Source: Falsiroseomonas sp051433165 (GTDB taxonomy: Bacteria > Pseudomonadota > Alphaproteobacteria > Acetobacterales > Acetobacteraceae). From it: a stretch of DNA of 64,000 nucleotides. Position 1 is the first letter of the stretch; each line of letters opens with the position of its first letter. Positions 28,110 to 37,028 of the stretch are shown here, piece by piece. The stretch is taken from NCBI RefSeq assembly GCF_051433165.1, contig NZ_JBHMFS010000018.1:1-64000 (forward strand), read 5' to 3'. The notes beneath the pieces are model-generated. The model was not told where the DNA came from and searched no databases. It worked only from the letters and a program-made list of their open reading frames with translations. A program made the position numbers and the translations under genes.

Positions 28110-29285
28110 TTACGTGAGGTGCGCGAGCCCAAGCCAATCCTGGCTTTGCATCTCATTCAGCCGGCTCGCCGTCCTGGCAAACATGGCAGCATTATGACCT
28201 TCTTCGTGCAGGCGGTCCGGCACCGCCTGGGCGCTGGCCAACAACTTCACCCGATGCTCATAAAGCGCATCGACCAGTGTGATGAAGCGCCGGGCGCGAT
28301 CGAAGTTCTCCGGATTGAGACGCGGCACGCCGTCCAGGACCATCGTATGGAAATGGGTTGCTAACGCGAGATAATCGGCCGGACCCAGCGGCTGGCCGCA
28401 TAGCGACTCGAAATCGAACCGCGCAACGCCCCGCGCCGCCTGCGGGACGGCCAGGCTGCGGCCGAGCAAGGTCAGCCGGGTGGGCTTGCCATATTTTTCG
28501 CCGGTCAGTTCCTCGAAGGCCGCATCCAGCGCCCGCGTCGCCCGCTCATCGGCCGGGACATGCCAGGTGGGCAGGGCGCGGACCCGGTCGAGGCGATAGT
28601 CCCGCGCGGCCTCCAGCGTCAGCACCTCCAGCCGGCGGGAGATCAGGCCGATGAAGGGCAGGAAGGCATCGCGCCCGGGGCGGCCCTTGAACAGATCGGC
28701 CGGCGCCGTGTTGCTGGTCGCCACCACCACAGTGCCGCGGGCGAACAGCGCCTGGAACAGCCGGCCGAGAATCATCGCATCGGCGATGTCATGCACCTGG
28801 AACTCGTCGAAGCACAGCAGGGCTGCTTCCGCCGTGATGGCATCCGCCAGCGGCGGAATGGGGTCCGCCGTGTCGCCATGCTGCTTCTTCCAGGCATGGA
28901 TGCGCCGGTGCACATCCTGCATGAACTGGTGGAAGTGGATGCGCCGCTTGCGGGTGACCTCCGCCGTCTCAAAGAACAGATCCATCAGCATGGATTTGCC
29001 TCGACCCACCTCACCCACCAGGTACAGGCCCATCGGCGTGCCGGCGGGCGCTTCCTCCGCGGCGACTGGCTTGCGGCGGGTGAAGCGGGCGAAGAAGCCG
29101 CCCTTTTCAGGCTCCTCCGGATGCGGGTCGTAGCCCTTGGTGCGGCGCCAGAGGTCCTGCAGCACCTCCACCGCCCTGGCCTGGGCCGGGTCGGCGGCCA
29201 AAGCGCCTTCGGCGATGCGGGCGCGGTAGGTCGGCAGCGGACCCCCGCCTGGACCTCCGCCGGCGGGATGCGGCCGATCGTTCAT
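28110..29285 (-). CDS. zapE: Cell division protein ZapE (AFG1-like ATPase)
   Basis: This 391-residue P-loop ATPase has Walker A GEVGRGKSML (G91-L100), Walker B ALLCFDEFQVHDIADAMI and the AFG1-type ending EHRVKLLASAQAVPDRLH. ZapE associates with the Z-ring and promotes its remodelling. The N-terminal 30 residues are Gly/Pro-rich and divergent. It is found near mdh in many Rhodospirillales. The divergent glycosyltransferase gene starts 86 bases away. Confidence 0.92.
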   Translation of the reverse strand: MNDRPHPAGGGPGGGPLPTYRARIAEGALAADPAQARAVEVLQDLWRRTKGYDPHPEEPEKGGFFARFTRRKPVAAEEAPAGTPMGLYLVGEVGRGKSMLMDLFFETAEVTRKRRIHFHQFMQDVHRRIHAWKKQHGDTADPIPPLADAITAEAALLCFDEFQVHDIADAMILGRLFQALFARGTVVVATSNTAPADLFKGRPGRDAFLPFIGLISRRLEVLTLEAARDYRLDRVRALPTWHVPADERATRALDAAFEELTGEKYGKPTRLTLLGRSLAVPQAARGVARFDFESLCGQPLGPADYLALATHFHTMVLDGVPRLNPENFDRARRFITLVDALYEHRVKLLASAQAVPDRLHEEGHNAAMFARTASRLNEMQSQDWLGLAHLT

Positions 29286-29371
29286 CGCCGCGCGATACCG
29301 CGATACTCCCTTCGCGGCAACGGCGGGTTCGGCGATTGACGCGCCACGGCGCGGCCCGCAGCCTTCGCCGC

Positions 29372-31051
29372 ATGACCACCCCCGCCGCCGCCGCGCTGCT
29401 CTACGCCCCCGATGGCTACGATACCTCCCGCCCTCGGCTGATGGGGCGGCATGCGGCGGGGGAGGGTTTTCTCAGGGCGCTGATCCAGCATGCGGATTTC
29501 GACCGGCTGGTGGCGCTGACCCGCACGGCCGAGGATGCGGCGGCCTTCCGCGCGCAATGCCAGGCCCTCGGCGCGACGATGCCGCTGGAGGCGGTGCCGG
29601 AGACGGAGTTGCATCGCCTGGCAGAGACCGGCTGCCTGATGCTGCCGGGGCCGGAGCTGTCCCACCACGCCTGGCGGCGCCGGCGGATCGGCGCGGCGCG
29701 GGGCTTTTCCCTCGTCGGCCTGACCCACACCATCGCCTCCGCCACCGCCATGGACAGCCTGGCAGATTTGCTGGTGGCGCCGGTGCAGCCCTGGGATGCG
29801 GTGATCTGCACCTCCGCCGCCGTGCGCGGCGCCGTGCAGCGGCTGTGGCAGGCGGAAGGCGAATACTTGGCGCGTCGCCTTGGCGCCACGCGGCTGGAGG
29901 GGCCGGCGCTGCCGGTGATCCCGCTCGGCGTCGATGCGCCGGCGCTGGCGCGTGATCCGGCGGCACGCGCGGCCTGGCGGCAGAAGCTGGGCGCTGCGGC
30001 CGGGGATGTGGTGGTGCTGCATCACGGAAGGCTGTCCTTCCATGCCAAGGCGCATCCGCTGCCGATGTTCCTGGCGCTGGGGCGCGCCGCCGTGGTCGCG
30101 CCGCCCGGGGTCGCGGTGCATCTGGTACTGTCCGGCTGGTTCGCGGATGAGGTCCAGCGCAACGCCTTCAAGGCACTGGCCGCCGCGCTGTGCCCGAACC
30201 TGGCAGTGCATCACGTGGATGGCCGCCTGCCAGAGGTGCGGCGGGCCATCTGGTCGGCAGCCGATGTCTTCACCCTGCTATCCGACAATATCCAGGAAAG
30301 CTTCGGCCTGGCCCCGGTGGAGGCGCAGGCCGCCGGCCTGCCGGTGGTCGCCACGGATTGGGACGGGCTGCGGGATACGGTGGCGCATGGCGTCACCGGC
30401 TTCCGCATCCCCTCCCTGATGGCCGGGCCGATGGAGGATCTCGCGGCGCGGCATGAGGATGGGCAGGACAGCTACGACCACTACATCGCCGGCGCCGCGC
30501 AATTCACCGCGGTGGATCTCGGCGCGGCGGAGGCTGCCTTCGCGGCGCTGATCGGCGATGCCGGGCTACGCGCCCGCATGGCCGCCGCGGCCCGGGACCG
30601 CGCGCGGGCAACCTATGACTGGTCGGTGGTGATCGGCCAGTACCGGGCGCTGTGGGCGGAACTGGCGGCGCTGCGCGGCGCGGGGCGTGGCGAGCGGGCC
30701 GCCCTGCTGCGCGGCGCGCACCCGGTGCCGCGCCGGCCGGACCCGAGCCGTCTGTTCGCCGATTTCCCCACGCAGCGCCTGGCGCCGGAGACGCGGCTGG
30801 CCCTGGCGCCCGGCCTGCCGGATGCGGCGGCCGCCCTGGCGCGGCTGCGGGCGATCGCCGCCATCCCCGGCGGGGCGCCGCGGCTGGACCTGCTGCCGGG
30901 GGCGGAGGTGTTCGGGCTGATGTTGTCGGGGCTGGAAGCCGGACCGGCCCAGGCCGGCACGCTGGTATCGGCGCTGCCGCCGCCCCAGGCCGGGCGGTGC
31001 TTTCGCGCACTGGCCTGGCTTGTGAAGGTGGATGTGCTGCGGCTGGCGTGA
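29372..31051 (+). CDS. Glycosyltransferase, GT4/GT1-like, with C-terminal extension
   Basis: This 559-residue enzyme has the GT-B donor-binding motif FGLAPVEAQAAGLPVVATD with the E-x7-E pattern, and an upstream LHHGRLSFHAKAHPLPMF strand. It would transfer a sugar from a nucleotide donor. After about residue 430 there is an additional 130-residue Ala/Arg/Pro-rich extension that I do not recognise; it may help with partner binding. The start at 29372 (MTTPAAAALLYAPDG) is preferred over 29336. No other polysaccharide genes are near. Confidence 0.8.
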   Translation: MTTPAAAALLYAPDGYDTSRPRLMGRHAAGEGFLRALIQHADFDRLVALTRTAEDAAAFRAQCQALGATMPLEAVPETELHRLAETGCLMLPGPELSHHAWRRRRIGAARGFSLVGLTHTIASATAMDSLADLLVAPVQPWDAVICTSAAVRGAVQRLWQAEGEYLARRLGATRLEGPALPVIPLGVDAPALARDPAARAAWRQKLGAAAGDVVVLHHGRLSFHAKAHPLPMFLALGRAAVVAPPGVAVHLVLSGWFADEVQRNAFKALAAALCPNLAVHHVDGRLPEVRRAIWSAADVFTLLSDNIQESFGLAPVEAQAAGLPVVATDWDGLRDTVAHGVTGFRIPSLMAGPMEDLAARHEDGQDSYDHYIAGAAQFTAVDLGAAEAAFAALIGDAGLRARMAAAARDRARATYDWSVVIGQYRALWAELAALRGAGRGERAALLRGAHPVPRRPDPSRLFADFPTQRLAPETRLALAPGLPDAAAALARLRAIAAIPGGAPRLDLLPGAEVFGLMLSGLEAGPAQAGTLVSALPPPQAGRCFRALAWLVKVDVLRLA

Positions 31052-31058
31052 CCCCGGG

Positions 31059-32009
31059 TCACCCCCGCCGCCGGAACCGCTCCACCGCCGCCACCAGCGC
31101 CGTCCGCACCCCCGGCTCCAGCGCCGAATGCCCGGCATCCGGAATCACCGTCAGCCGCGCCGGCGCCCAGGCGGCGGCCAGGTCGAAGGCGCTGTCGCAG
31201 GGGCAGACCATGTCGTAGCGGCCCTGCACGATCTCGGCCGGGATGTGGGCGATGCGGTCCATGTTCCCCAGTAGCCCCTCGGGCGGCAGGAACAGGTCGT
31301 GGCGGAAATAATGCGCCTCGATCCGCGCCAGCCCCAGCGCGCTCCGGTCCTGCGCGAAACTCGCCACCGTCTCCGGGCTCGGCATCAGGGTGGAGCATGA
31401 GCCTTCATACAGGCTCCAGGCCCGCGCCGCCGGGCTGTGCACCAGCGGGTCCGGGTCGCAGAGCCGCTTGAGGTAGGCGGTCAGCAGGTCGCCGCGCTCC
31501 TCCGGCGCGACATGCTCGGCGAAGGCCGCCCAGGCATCGGGGAAGACGCGGCGCAGGCCGTAGAGGAACCACTCCACCTCCGCCGCCCGGCCGAGGAAGA
31601 CGCCGCGCAGCACGCAGCCCGAGACACGATCGGGGTGCGCCTGGGCATAGGCGAGCGCCAGCGTGCTGCCCCAGGACCCGCCGAACAGCAGCCATTTCTC
31701 GATGCCGAGGAAGCGGCGCAGCGCCTCGATATCCGCCACCAGATGCGGGGTGGTATTCTCCCGCAGGTCGCCCAGCGGGCGGGACCGGCCGGCGCCGCGC
31801 TGGTCGAAGATCACCACGCGCCAATGATTCGGGTCGAAGAAGCGGCGATGGATCGCCCCGGCGCCGGCGCCCGGCCCGCCATGCAGGAACAGCGCCGGCT
31901 GGCCGCGGGGGTTGCCCACCTGTTCCCAATACATGACGTGCCCGGCCGATAGCGGCAGAAGGCCGGTCTCGAAGGGGGCGATATCGGGATAGAGGTCGCC
32001 GCGGGGCAT
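31059..32009 (-). CDS. pip: Proline iminopeptidase (S33 alpha/beta hydrolase)
   Basis: This 316-residue peptidase removes N-terminal proline from small peptides. It has the oxyanion motif HGGPGAGAG (43-51), the nucleophile in GGSWGS (S112) and a late His in PDAGHSALEPG. The substrate-pocket signature MPSPETVASFAQ is like canonical Pip. The start at 32009 begins MPRGDLYPDIAPFETG, the usual N-terminus. It converges on the glycosyltransferase gene with 7 bases between. Confidence 0.92.
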   Translation of the reverse strand: MPRGDLYPDIAPFETGLLPLSAGHVMYWEQVGNPRGQPALFLHGGPGAGAGAIHRRFFDPNHWRVVIFDQRGAGRSRPLGDLRENTTPHLVADIEALRRFLGIEKWLLFGGSWGSTLALAYAQAHPDRVSGCVLRGVFLGRAAEVEWFLYGLRRVFPDAWAAFAEHVAPEERGDLLTAYLKRLCDPDPLVHSPAARAWSLYEGSCSTLMPSPETVASFAQDRSALGLARIEAHYFRHDLFLPPEGLLGNMDRIAHIPAEIVQGRYDMVCPCDSAFDLAAAWAPARLTVIPDAGHSALEPGVRTALVAAVERFRRRG

Positions 32010-32125
32010 GCCAGCCCTTTAAGGGGCGGGGCCACCCCGAGTCCAGACAGCTTGTTACGCAGCCTGATGCGGATTCCCACAAAGTGACCCTTCGCCCCGG
32101 GCCGGATCGTGCCTAGTTTGTGCAG

Positions 32126-32878
32126 ATGGCCGAGACCCCCTCGGCCGGCTCCCGTTCCGCCACCGCCGGCGCCCTGCGCTGCGGGGTGTGTGGAACCGAG
32201 AGCCGGCACCCCGCTTTCCGCCCGGCACCGCCCGAACAGGCCCCGGACCTCGATCTTCGCCCAGGCGAGCCGGTGCGCTCCACCATGGCGCGCTGGCTGC
32301 AGCAATGCCCTGGCTGCGGCTATGCCGCGCCCGACATCACCCGCGCCCATCCGGCGGCGGCGGAGGCGGTGCGCGCCGCGCCCTTCCGCGCCCTGCTGGC
32401 GGAATCCGGCACGCCGCCCCTGGCGCGGCGCTTCCTGGCCTGGGCCCTGGTGCTGGAGGAGACGGGCGCGCTGCATGCCTCCGCCGAGGCCACGCTTCAT
32501 GCCGCCTGGGTGGCGGATGATCTTGGCCGGCCGGAATTCGCCCGCGCCTGGCGGCTGGATGCCGTGGCGCTGTGGCGCAGCGGGCCGCAACTGGATTCCG
32601 AACAGACGGTGCGGGTGATCGATGCGCTGCGCCGGGCGGAGGCCTGGGGCGATGCCAGCGCGACCGCCGAGGCGCTGGCCCTGACCGATCCGCCGGAGGC
32701 AGTGGCGCAGGTGGTGGCACTGGAACGGCGGTTGATCCAGGCGCAGGATTCCGGGCGGCATACCGTGGCCTCCGCCCTGCCGCCGCCGTCCCGCCGCCCG
32801 CACGTAACGCATCAGCGGATCGAGAAGCGGGGCGAGGGGCTCTGGGTGCGGCTGCGCCGCTGGCTGGGCTGGGGCTGA
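32126..32878 (+). CDS. Zinc-ribbon protein of unknown function (DUF2225-like)
   Basis: This 250-residue protein starts with CGVCGTES and, 40 residues on, CPGCGY; two CxxC pairs that should bind zinc. The middle is Ala/Leu/Arg-rich helical repeat-like sequence (about residues 80-210), and the tail is basic and Trp-rich. The layout is like DUF2225 proteins, but I cannot assign it firmly. GTG at 32120 could replace the ATG at 32126. It faces away from pip across a 110-base gap. Confidence 0.55.
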   Translation: MAETPSAGSRSATAGALRCGVCGTESRHPAFRPAPPEQAPDLDLRPGEPVRSTMARWLQQCPGCGYAAPDITRAHPAAAEAVRAAPFRALLAESGTPPLARRFLAWALVLEETGALHASAEATLHAAWVADDLGRPEFARAWRLDAVALWRSGPQLDSEQTVRVIDALRRAEAWGDASATAEALALTDPPEAVAQVVALERRLIQAQDSGRHTVASALPPPSRRPHVTHQRIEKRGEGLWVRLRRWLGWG

Positions 32879-32939
32879 CAGCCCCTTCGCCAGCACCGGC
32901 GCACGCGCTTGGCACTTGCCGCATCCCGTCTGCGCGCAT

Positions 32940-32958
32940 AAAGCTATAGTATAACATT
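32940..32958. promoter_or_regulatory. Zur box (zinc-uptake regulator operator)
   Basis: The sequence AAAGCTATAGTATAACATT is a near-perfect palindrome: the right half TATAACATT pairs with AAAGCTATA at 7 of 9 positions around a central G. This fits the alphaproteobacterial Zur motif with core TATANTATA. It lies 19 bases before the ZnuA start codon, so bound Zur would block transcription when zinc is plentiful. Confidence 0.7.
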
Positions 32959-32976
32959 CCAAGGATCGGCGTCACC

Positions 32977-33906
32977 ATGCTCCGGCGCACCCTTCTTTCC
33001 CTGCCGGCCCTTCTGCTGGTGGCCCCGACGCGGGCGCAGGCCCAGGCGCAGGCCACCTCGCCGCTCGTCGTGGCCTCCTTCTCCATCCTCGGCGACATGG
33101 TGGCGGAGATCGCCGGTGATGCGGTGCAGTTGCGCACGCTCGCTGGCCCGAATGTGGACGCGCACAGCTTCGCGCCCCGGCCATCGGACGCGCAGGCGCT
33201 GCGCGGCGCGGCGCTGGTGGTCCGCAACGGGCTGGGCTTCGATAGCTGGATGGATCGCATGATCCGCGCCGCCGGCTATCGCGGCCCCGTCGCCACCGCG
33301 ACCCAGGGCATCACCCCGCTGCAGATGGATGGGCACGGCCATGGCCACCGGCAGGGCGATGCGCGCCAGGTGCCGGATCCCCACGCCTGGCAGGATCTGC
33401 GCTTCGGCATCCAGTATGCGCGCAACATCGCCACCGCCCTTACCGCCGCCCTGCCCGCCCAGGCGGCGCCGATCGAAGGCCGCGCCGCCGCCTATATCGC
33501 GCGGCTGGAGGCGCTGGATGCCTGGGTCCGCGCCGAGATCGCCGCGGTGCCGGAAGCGCGCCGCAAGGTGGTGACCAGCCACGACGCCTTCGGCTATTTC
33601 GGCGCCGCCTATGGCATCACCTTCCTGGCGCCGCAGGGCGTCTCGACCGAGGCCGAGCCGAGCGCCGCCGAGGTCGCCCGGCTGATCCGCCAGATCCGCG
33701 CCGAATCCATCACCGCCGTCTTCATGGAGAACATGGGCAACCCCTCCACCCTGGAACGCCTGGCGCGGGAGGCGGGCGTCGCCGTGCAGGGCAGGCTCTA
33801 CGCCGATGCCCTGTCCGAGGCCGCCGGCCCAGCCGCGAGCTATGAGGCGATGTTCCGCCACAATGTCGGCGTGCTGGTGCCGGCGATGCGCGGCCAGGCG
33901 AGCTGA
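32977..33906 (+). CDS. Zinc/manganese ABC substrate-binding protein (ZnuA-like)
   Basis: This 309-residue periplasmic receptor has a signal peptide (MLRRTLLSLPALLLVAPTRAQA) and the cluster-9 pattern: VASFSILGDMVAEIAGD, DAHSFAPRPSDAQAL, then a histidine-rich loop DGHGHGHRQGD typical of zinc receptors, and VVTSHDAFGYFGAAYGI. No ATPase or permease gene is next to it; the following gene is nfi. The Zur box supports zinc over manganese. It would bind Zn2+ and pass it to a transporter encoded elsewhere. Confidence 0.88.
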   Translation: MLRRTLLSLPALLLVAPTRAQAQAQATSPLVVASFSILGDMVAEIAGDAVQLRTLAGPNVDAHSFAPRPSDAQALRGAALVVRNGLGFDSWMDRMIRAAGYRGPVATATQGITPLQMDGHGHGHRQGDARQVPDPHAWQDLRFGIQYARNIATALTAALPAQAAPIEGRAAAYIARLEALDAWVRAEIAAVPEARRKVVTSHDAFGYFGAAYGITFLAPQGVSTEAEPSAAEVARLIRQIRAESITAVFMENMGNPSTLERLAREAGVAVQGRLYADALSEAAGPAASYEAMFRHNVGVLVPAMRGQAS

Positions 33907-33919
33907 GAAACCACCGGCC

Positions 33920-34603
33920 ATGCACCTGGCCGACTTCCCCGCCACCGCGGCCGCCGCCCGCCTGCTGCAACCGGCACTCGCCGCCCGCGTGGTGCCGCGG
34001 GACGATCTCGGGCCGGTCCGGGTGGTGGCCGGGGCGGATGCCAGCACGCTGCGCTTCGACCCGACGCGCACGGTCCACGCCGCCATGGTCGCGCTGGATG
34101 CGGCAAGCCTCGCCCCGCTGGGGGAGTGCGGCGCCACGCATCGCGGCGGCCTGCCCTATGTGCCGGGCCTGCTCGGCTTCCGGGAAGTGCCGCCATTGGC
34201 AGATGCGTTCCGCGCCCTGCCCCGGCGGCCGGACCTGGTGCTGGTGGATGGGCACGGCCTGGCGCATCCGCGCGGCCTGGGCGTCGCCTGCCTGCTGGGT
34301 GTGACGCTGGATGTGCCGACCATCGGCGTGGCGAAATCCATCCTGGTCGGCACGGTGGAGGGCGACCTGCCCGATGTAGCGGGCGCGCAGGCGCCGCTGG
34401 TCTGGCAGGGGCGCATCATCGGCATGGCGTTGCGAACCCGGCGCGGCGCCAACCCGGTCTATGTCTCCCCTGGCCACCGCGTATCCCTGGCCACGGCGCT
34501 GGCCTGGGTGGTCGCACTCGGCCGCGGGCGGCGTCTGCCGGAGCCGACGCGGCTGGCGCATGCGGCGGCGACGCGGGTGCGGCTGGGCCACGACCCGGGC
34601 TGA
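33920..34603 (+). CDS. nfi: Endonuclease V (deaminated-base repair)
   Basis: This 227-residue nuclease cuts DNA one base 3' of hypoxanthine and other deaminated bases. The metal-binding acidic residues are D40 (GADAST), E89 (GFREVP) and D110 (LVLVDGHGLAHPR), with Y80 (PYVPGLLGF) as the strand-probing residue. The start at 33920 follows the ZnuA-like gene by 13 bases, so they may share a transcript. Convergent with the molybdenum hydroxylase gene, 10 bases apart. Confidence 0.9.
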   Translation: MHLADFPATAAAARLLQPALAARVVPRDDLGPVRVVAGADASTLRFDPTRTVHAAMVALDAASLAPLGECGATHRGGLPYVPGLLGFREVPPLADAFRALPRRPDLVLVDGHGLAHPRGLGVACLLGVTLDVPTIGVAKSILVGTVEGDLPDVAGAQAPLVWQGRIIGMALRTRRGANPVYVSPGHRVSLATALAWVVALGRGRRLPEPTRLAHAAATRVRLGHDPG

Positions 34604-34613
34604 CGGATTGGCT

Positions 34614-36890
34614 TCAGGAAACCGGGCGCAGCGCCTGCCAGATTCGCTGCGGCGTCATCGGCAATTCCACATGCACGCCATCCAGCGCATCTGCCACCGC
34701 ATTGGCAAGCGCCGCCGGGGCGCCATTGGTCGGCAGCTCCCCGACGCCCTTGATGCCGAGGCTGTTGTTGGGCGAGGGCACCGGCAGCACCGCATGCCGG
34801 AAGTCGGGCAGATCCGCCGCGCGGGGCATGGCGTAGTCCATCAGCGTCGCGGCCAGCATCTGGCCCTCCGCGTCGTACAGCGCATCCTCCGACAGCGCCT
34901 GGCCGATGCCGGCCGCCCAGCCGCCCTGCAACTGGCCCGCCAGCAGCACCGGGTTCACCACGGTGCCGGCATCGATGGCCGCCGCGAAACGGTCCAGCAG
35001 CACCTGCCCCGTTTCCGGGTCCAGCTCCACCTCGCAGATCGCGATGCCGGCGGGCCAGGTCTCCACCGTCTCGGCGAAATCCGCCTGGCCGTGCAGCCCG
35101 CCCTGGCGCGCGGCGACGGCGGCCAGCGTCACGCGGCGATCGGTGCCGGTGATCTCATAGGCGCCGTTGTGCCAGGCGACATCGATGGGCGCGGCCTCCA
35201 GCATCTCCGCCGCCAGGGGCAGGCCGCTTTCAATGGCGGCCTCGGCGGCGCGGGCCAAAGTGGTGCCGGAGATGATGGTGGAGGAGGACCCGCCGGTGCC
35301 GCCGCCGCGCGGAATGCGGTCGCTGTCGCCCTGGATGATCTCGATCTGCGTGGCCGGCACGCCGAAGGCGGCGGCGAGAAGCTGGGCATAGGCCGTCGCA
35401 TGGCCCTGCCCCTGGCTCTGCGTGCCGGTGCGCGCGGTGATGGTGCCATCCGCCCGCACCTCCACCATCGAGGTCTCGTCGCCCCAGCCGCCGGAGCCGT
35501 GCAGGTGGCAGGCGACGCCGCGCCCACGCCGCAGCCCGCGCGCGGCGGAGGCTGCGCGCCGCGCCGCGAAGCCGGGCGCATCGCCCAGTTCCAGCACCGC
35601 ATCCAGCAGCGCCGCCGGGTCGCCGCTGTCGTAGCGGTAGCCGAGCGCCGTGCGGTACGGGTAGGCATCGCGGGGCAGCAGGTTCAACCGGCGCAGCGCG
35701 ACGGGATCGCGCCCGGACTCCCGCGCCGCCACATCCACCAGACGCTCCAGCAGCAGCAGCGCCTCCGGCTTGCCGGCGCCGCGCACTGCGTCCACCGGGG
35801 CGGTGTTGCTGAAGGCGCAGCGCAGCGCGATGTGCATGGCGGGAATGTCGTAAAGCCCGCCGATCACCTTCGCCATGCCGGCGGTCGGAATGGTGGGATT
35901 CACGGTGGAGACGAAGGCGCCGAAATTCGCCACACCCTCCACGCGCACCGCCAGGAAGCGGCCTTCGGCGTCCAAAGCGAGCGAGGCCTCCGCCACCAGG
36001 TCCCGCGCATGTGTGTCCGCCAGGTGATGCTCGCTGCGGTCCTGCACCCAGCGCACGTCGCGCTGCAATTCCCAGGCGGCGAAGCAGGCCAGCGCCTGTT
36101 CGGGATAGGGCGGGAGCTTGGGGCCGAAGCCGCCGCCGACATCCGGCGTCATCACCCGCAGCCTGTCGCGCGGCCACTTCAGGATGTGGTCGCACAGGAT
36201 GCGATGCAGCAGGTGCACGCCCTGGGATGGCGTGGTCAGCGTGACCCGCCCGTCCCGCCACTGCGCCAGCGCCGCGCGGGTTTCCAGGTAGCCCGCCAGG
36301 ATGCGCGGGGACCGGTAGGTCACGCGGGCGATCTGCGCCGCGCCTTCGAAGGCCACCGCCACCGCCGCCGCATCGCCCTTCTGCCACAGGCAGCAAAGGT
36401 TCCCCGGCGCCTCCGCATGCAGCAGCGGGGCGCCGGGGGCCAGCGCATCATCGCCGCGCACCACGGCGGGCAGCGGGTCGTAGTCCACCACCACCGCCTC
36501 CGCCCCATCGCGCGCCGCATGCGCCGTCTCCGCCACCACCATGGCGACGATCTCTCCCACATGGCGCACGCGATCCGCGGCGATGGGCAGGCGTGGCGGT
36601 TCGATATGGCGGGCGCCGGCGGTATCGCGGATTTCGGTCACCGCCGGGTTGTGGCCGAGGCCGGCCACCTCCGCCGCCGTGAACACCGCCACCACGCCCG
36701 GCAGCGCCCGCGCGGCGGCGGCATCCACGCCGAGGATGCGCGCATGCGCGTGTGGCGAGCGAAGAAACACGGCGTGCAGCGCGCCGGGTGCGGCGACATC
36801 CGTGGTGAAGCGCCCGCCGCCGGTCAGCAGGCGCGGGTCCTCCAGCCGGCGCAATGGTTGGCCGAGGCCGGGAAGAACGTCGAATGCCAT
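34614..36890 (-). CDS. Xanthine dehydrogenase/aldehyde oxidase family molybdopterin-binding subunit
   Basis: This 758-residue protein is a large (L) subunit of the CoxL/XdhB-type hydroxylases: LRRLEDPRLLTGGGRFTTDV at the N-terminus, VRGAGKPEALLLLERL near residue 375 (the AYRGAGR-type loop with Val in place of Tyr), TGTQSQGQGHATAYAQLLAA and a C-terminal GVGELPTNGAPAALANAV with the catalytic Glu. It would bind the molybdenum cofactor. No iron-sulfur or FAD subunit gene is adjacent, so its electron partner is elsewhere. Substrate unknown. Confidence 0.85.
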   Translation of the reverse strand: MAFDVLPGLGQPLRRLEDPRLLTGGGRFTTDVAAPGALHAVFLRSPHAHARILGVDAAAARALPGVVAVFTAAEVAGLGHNPAVTEIRDTAGARHIEPPRLPIAADRVRHVGEIVAMVVAETAHAARDGAEAVVVDYDPLPAVVRGDDALAPGAPLLHAEAPGNLCCLWQKGDAAAVAVAFEGAAQIARVTYRSPRILAGYLETRAALAQWRDGRVTLTTPSQGVHLLHRILCDHILKWPRDRLRVMTPDVGGGFGPKLPPYPEQALACFAAWELQRDVRWVQDRSEHHLADTHARDLVAEASLALDAEGRFLAVRVEGVANFGAFVSTVNPTIPTAGMAKVIGGLYDIPAMHIALRCAFSNTAPVDAVRGAGKPEALLLLERLVDVAARESGRDPVALRRLNLLPRDAYPYRTALGYRYDSGDPAALLDAVLELGDAPGFAARRAASAARGLRRGRGVACHLHGSGGWGDETSMVEVRADGTITARTGTQSQGQGHATAYAQLLAAAFGVPATQIEIIQGDSDRIPRGGGTGGSSSTIISGTTLARAAEAAIESGLPLAAEMLEAAPIDVAWHNGAYEITGTDRRVTLAAVAARQGGLHGQADFAETVETWPAGIAICEVELDPETGQVLLDRFAAAIDAGTVVNPVLLAGQLQGGWAAGIGQALSEDALYDAEGQMLAATLMDYAMPRAADLPDFRHAVLPVPSPNNSLGIKGVGELPTNGAPAALANAVADALDGVHVELPMTPQRIWQALRPVS

Positions 36891-37028
36891 GCGGGCAGCC
36901 TATGGCGCGGCTCCGGCGCCGGCAAGCAAGGCGGGTCAAGCGGTCGTGATGCCGAAGGCTTTGCTGCTGGCGGCGCGTCTCGCATCATGCCATCCGCTCC
37001 GCACGCTGGAACCGAGGAGCGTCACCGC

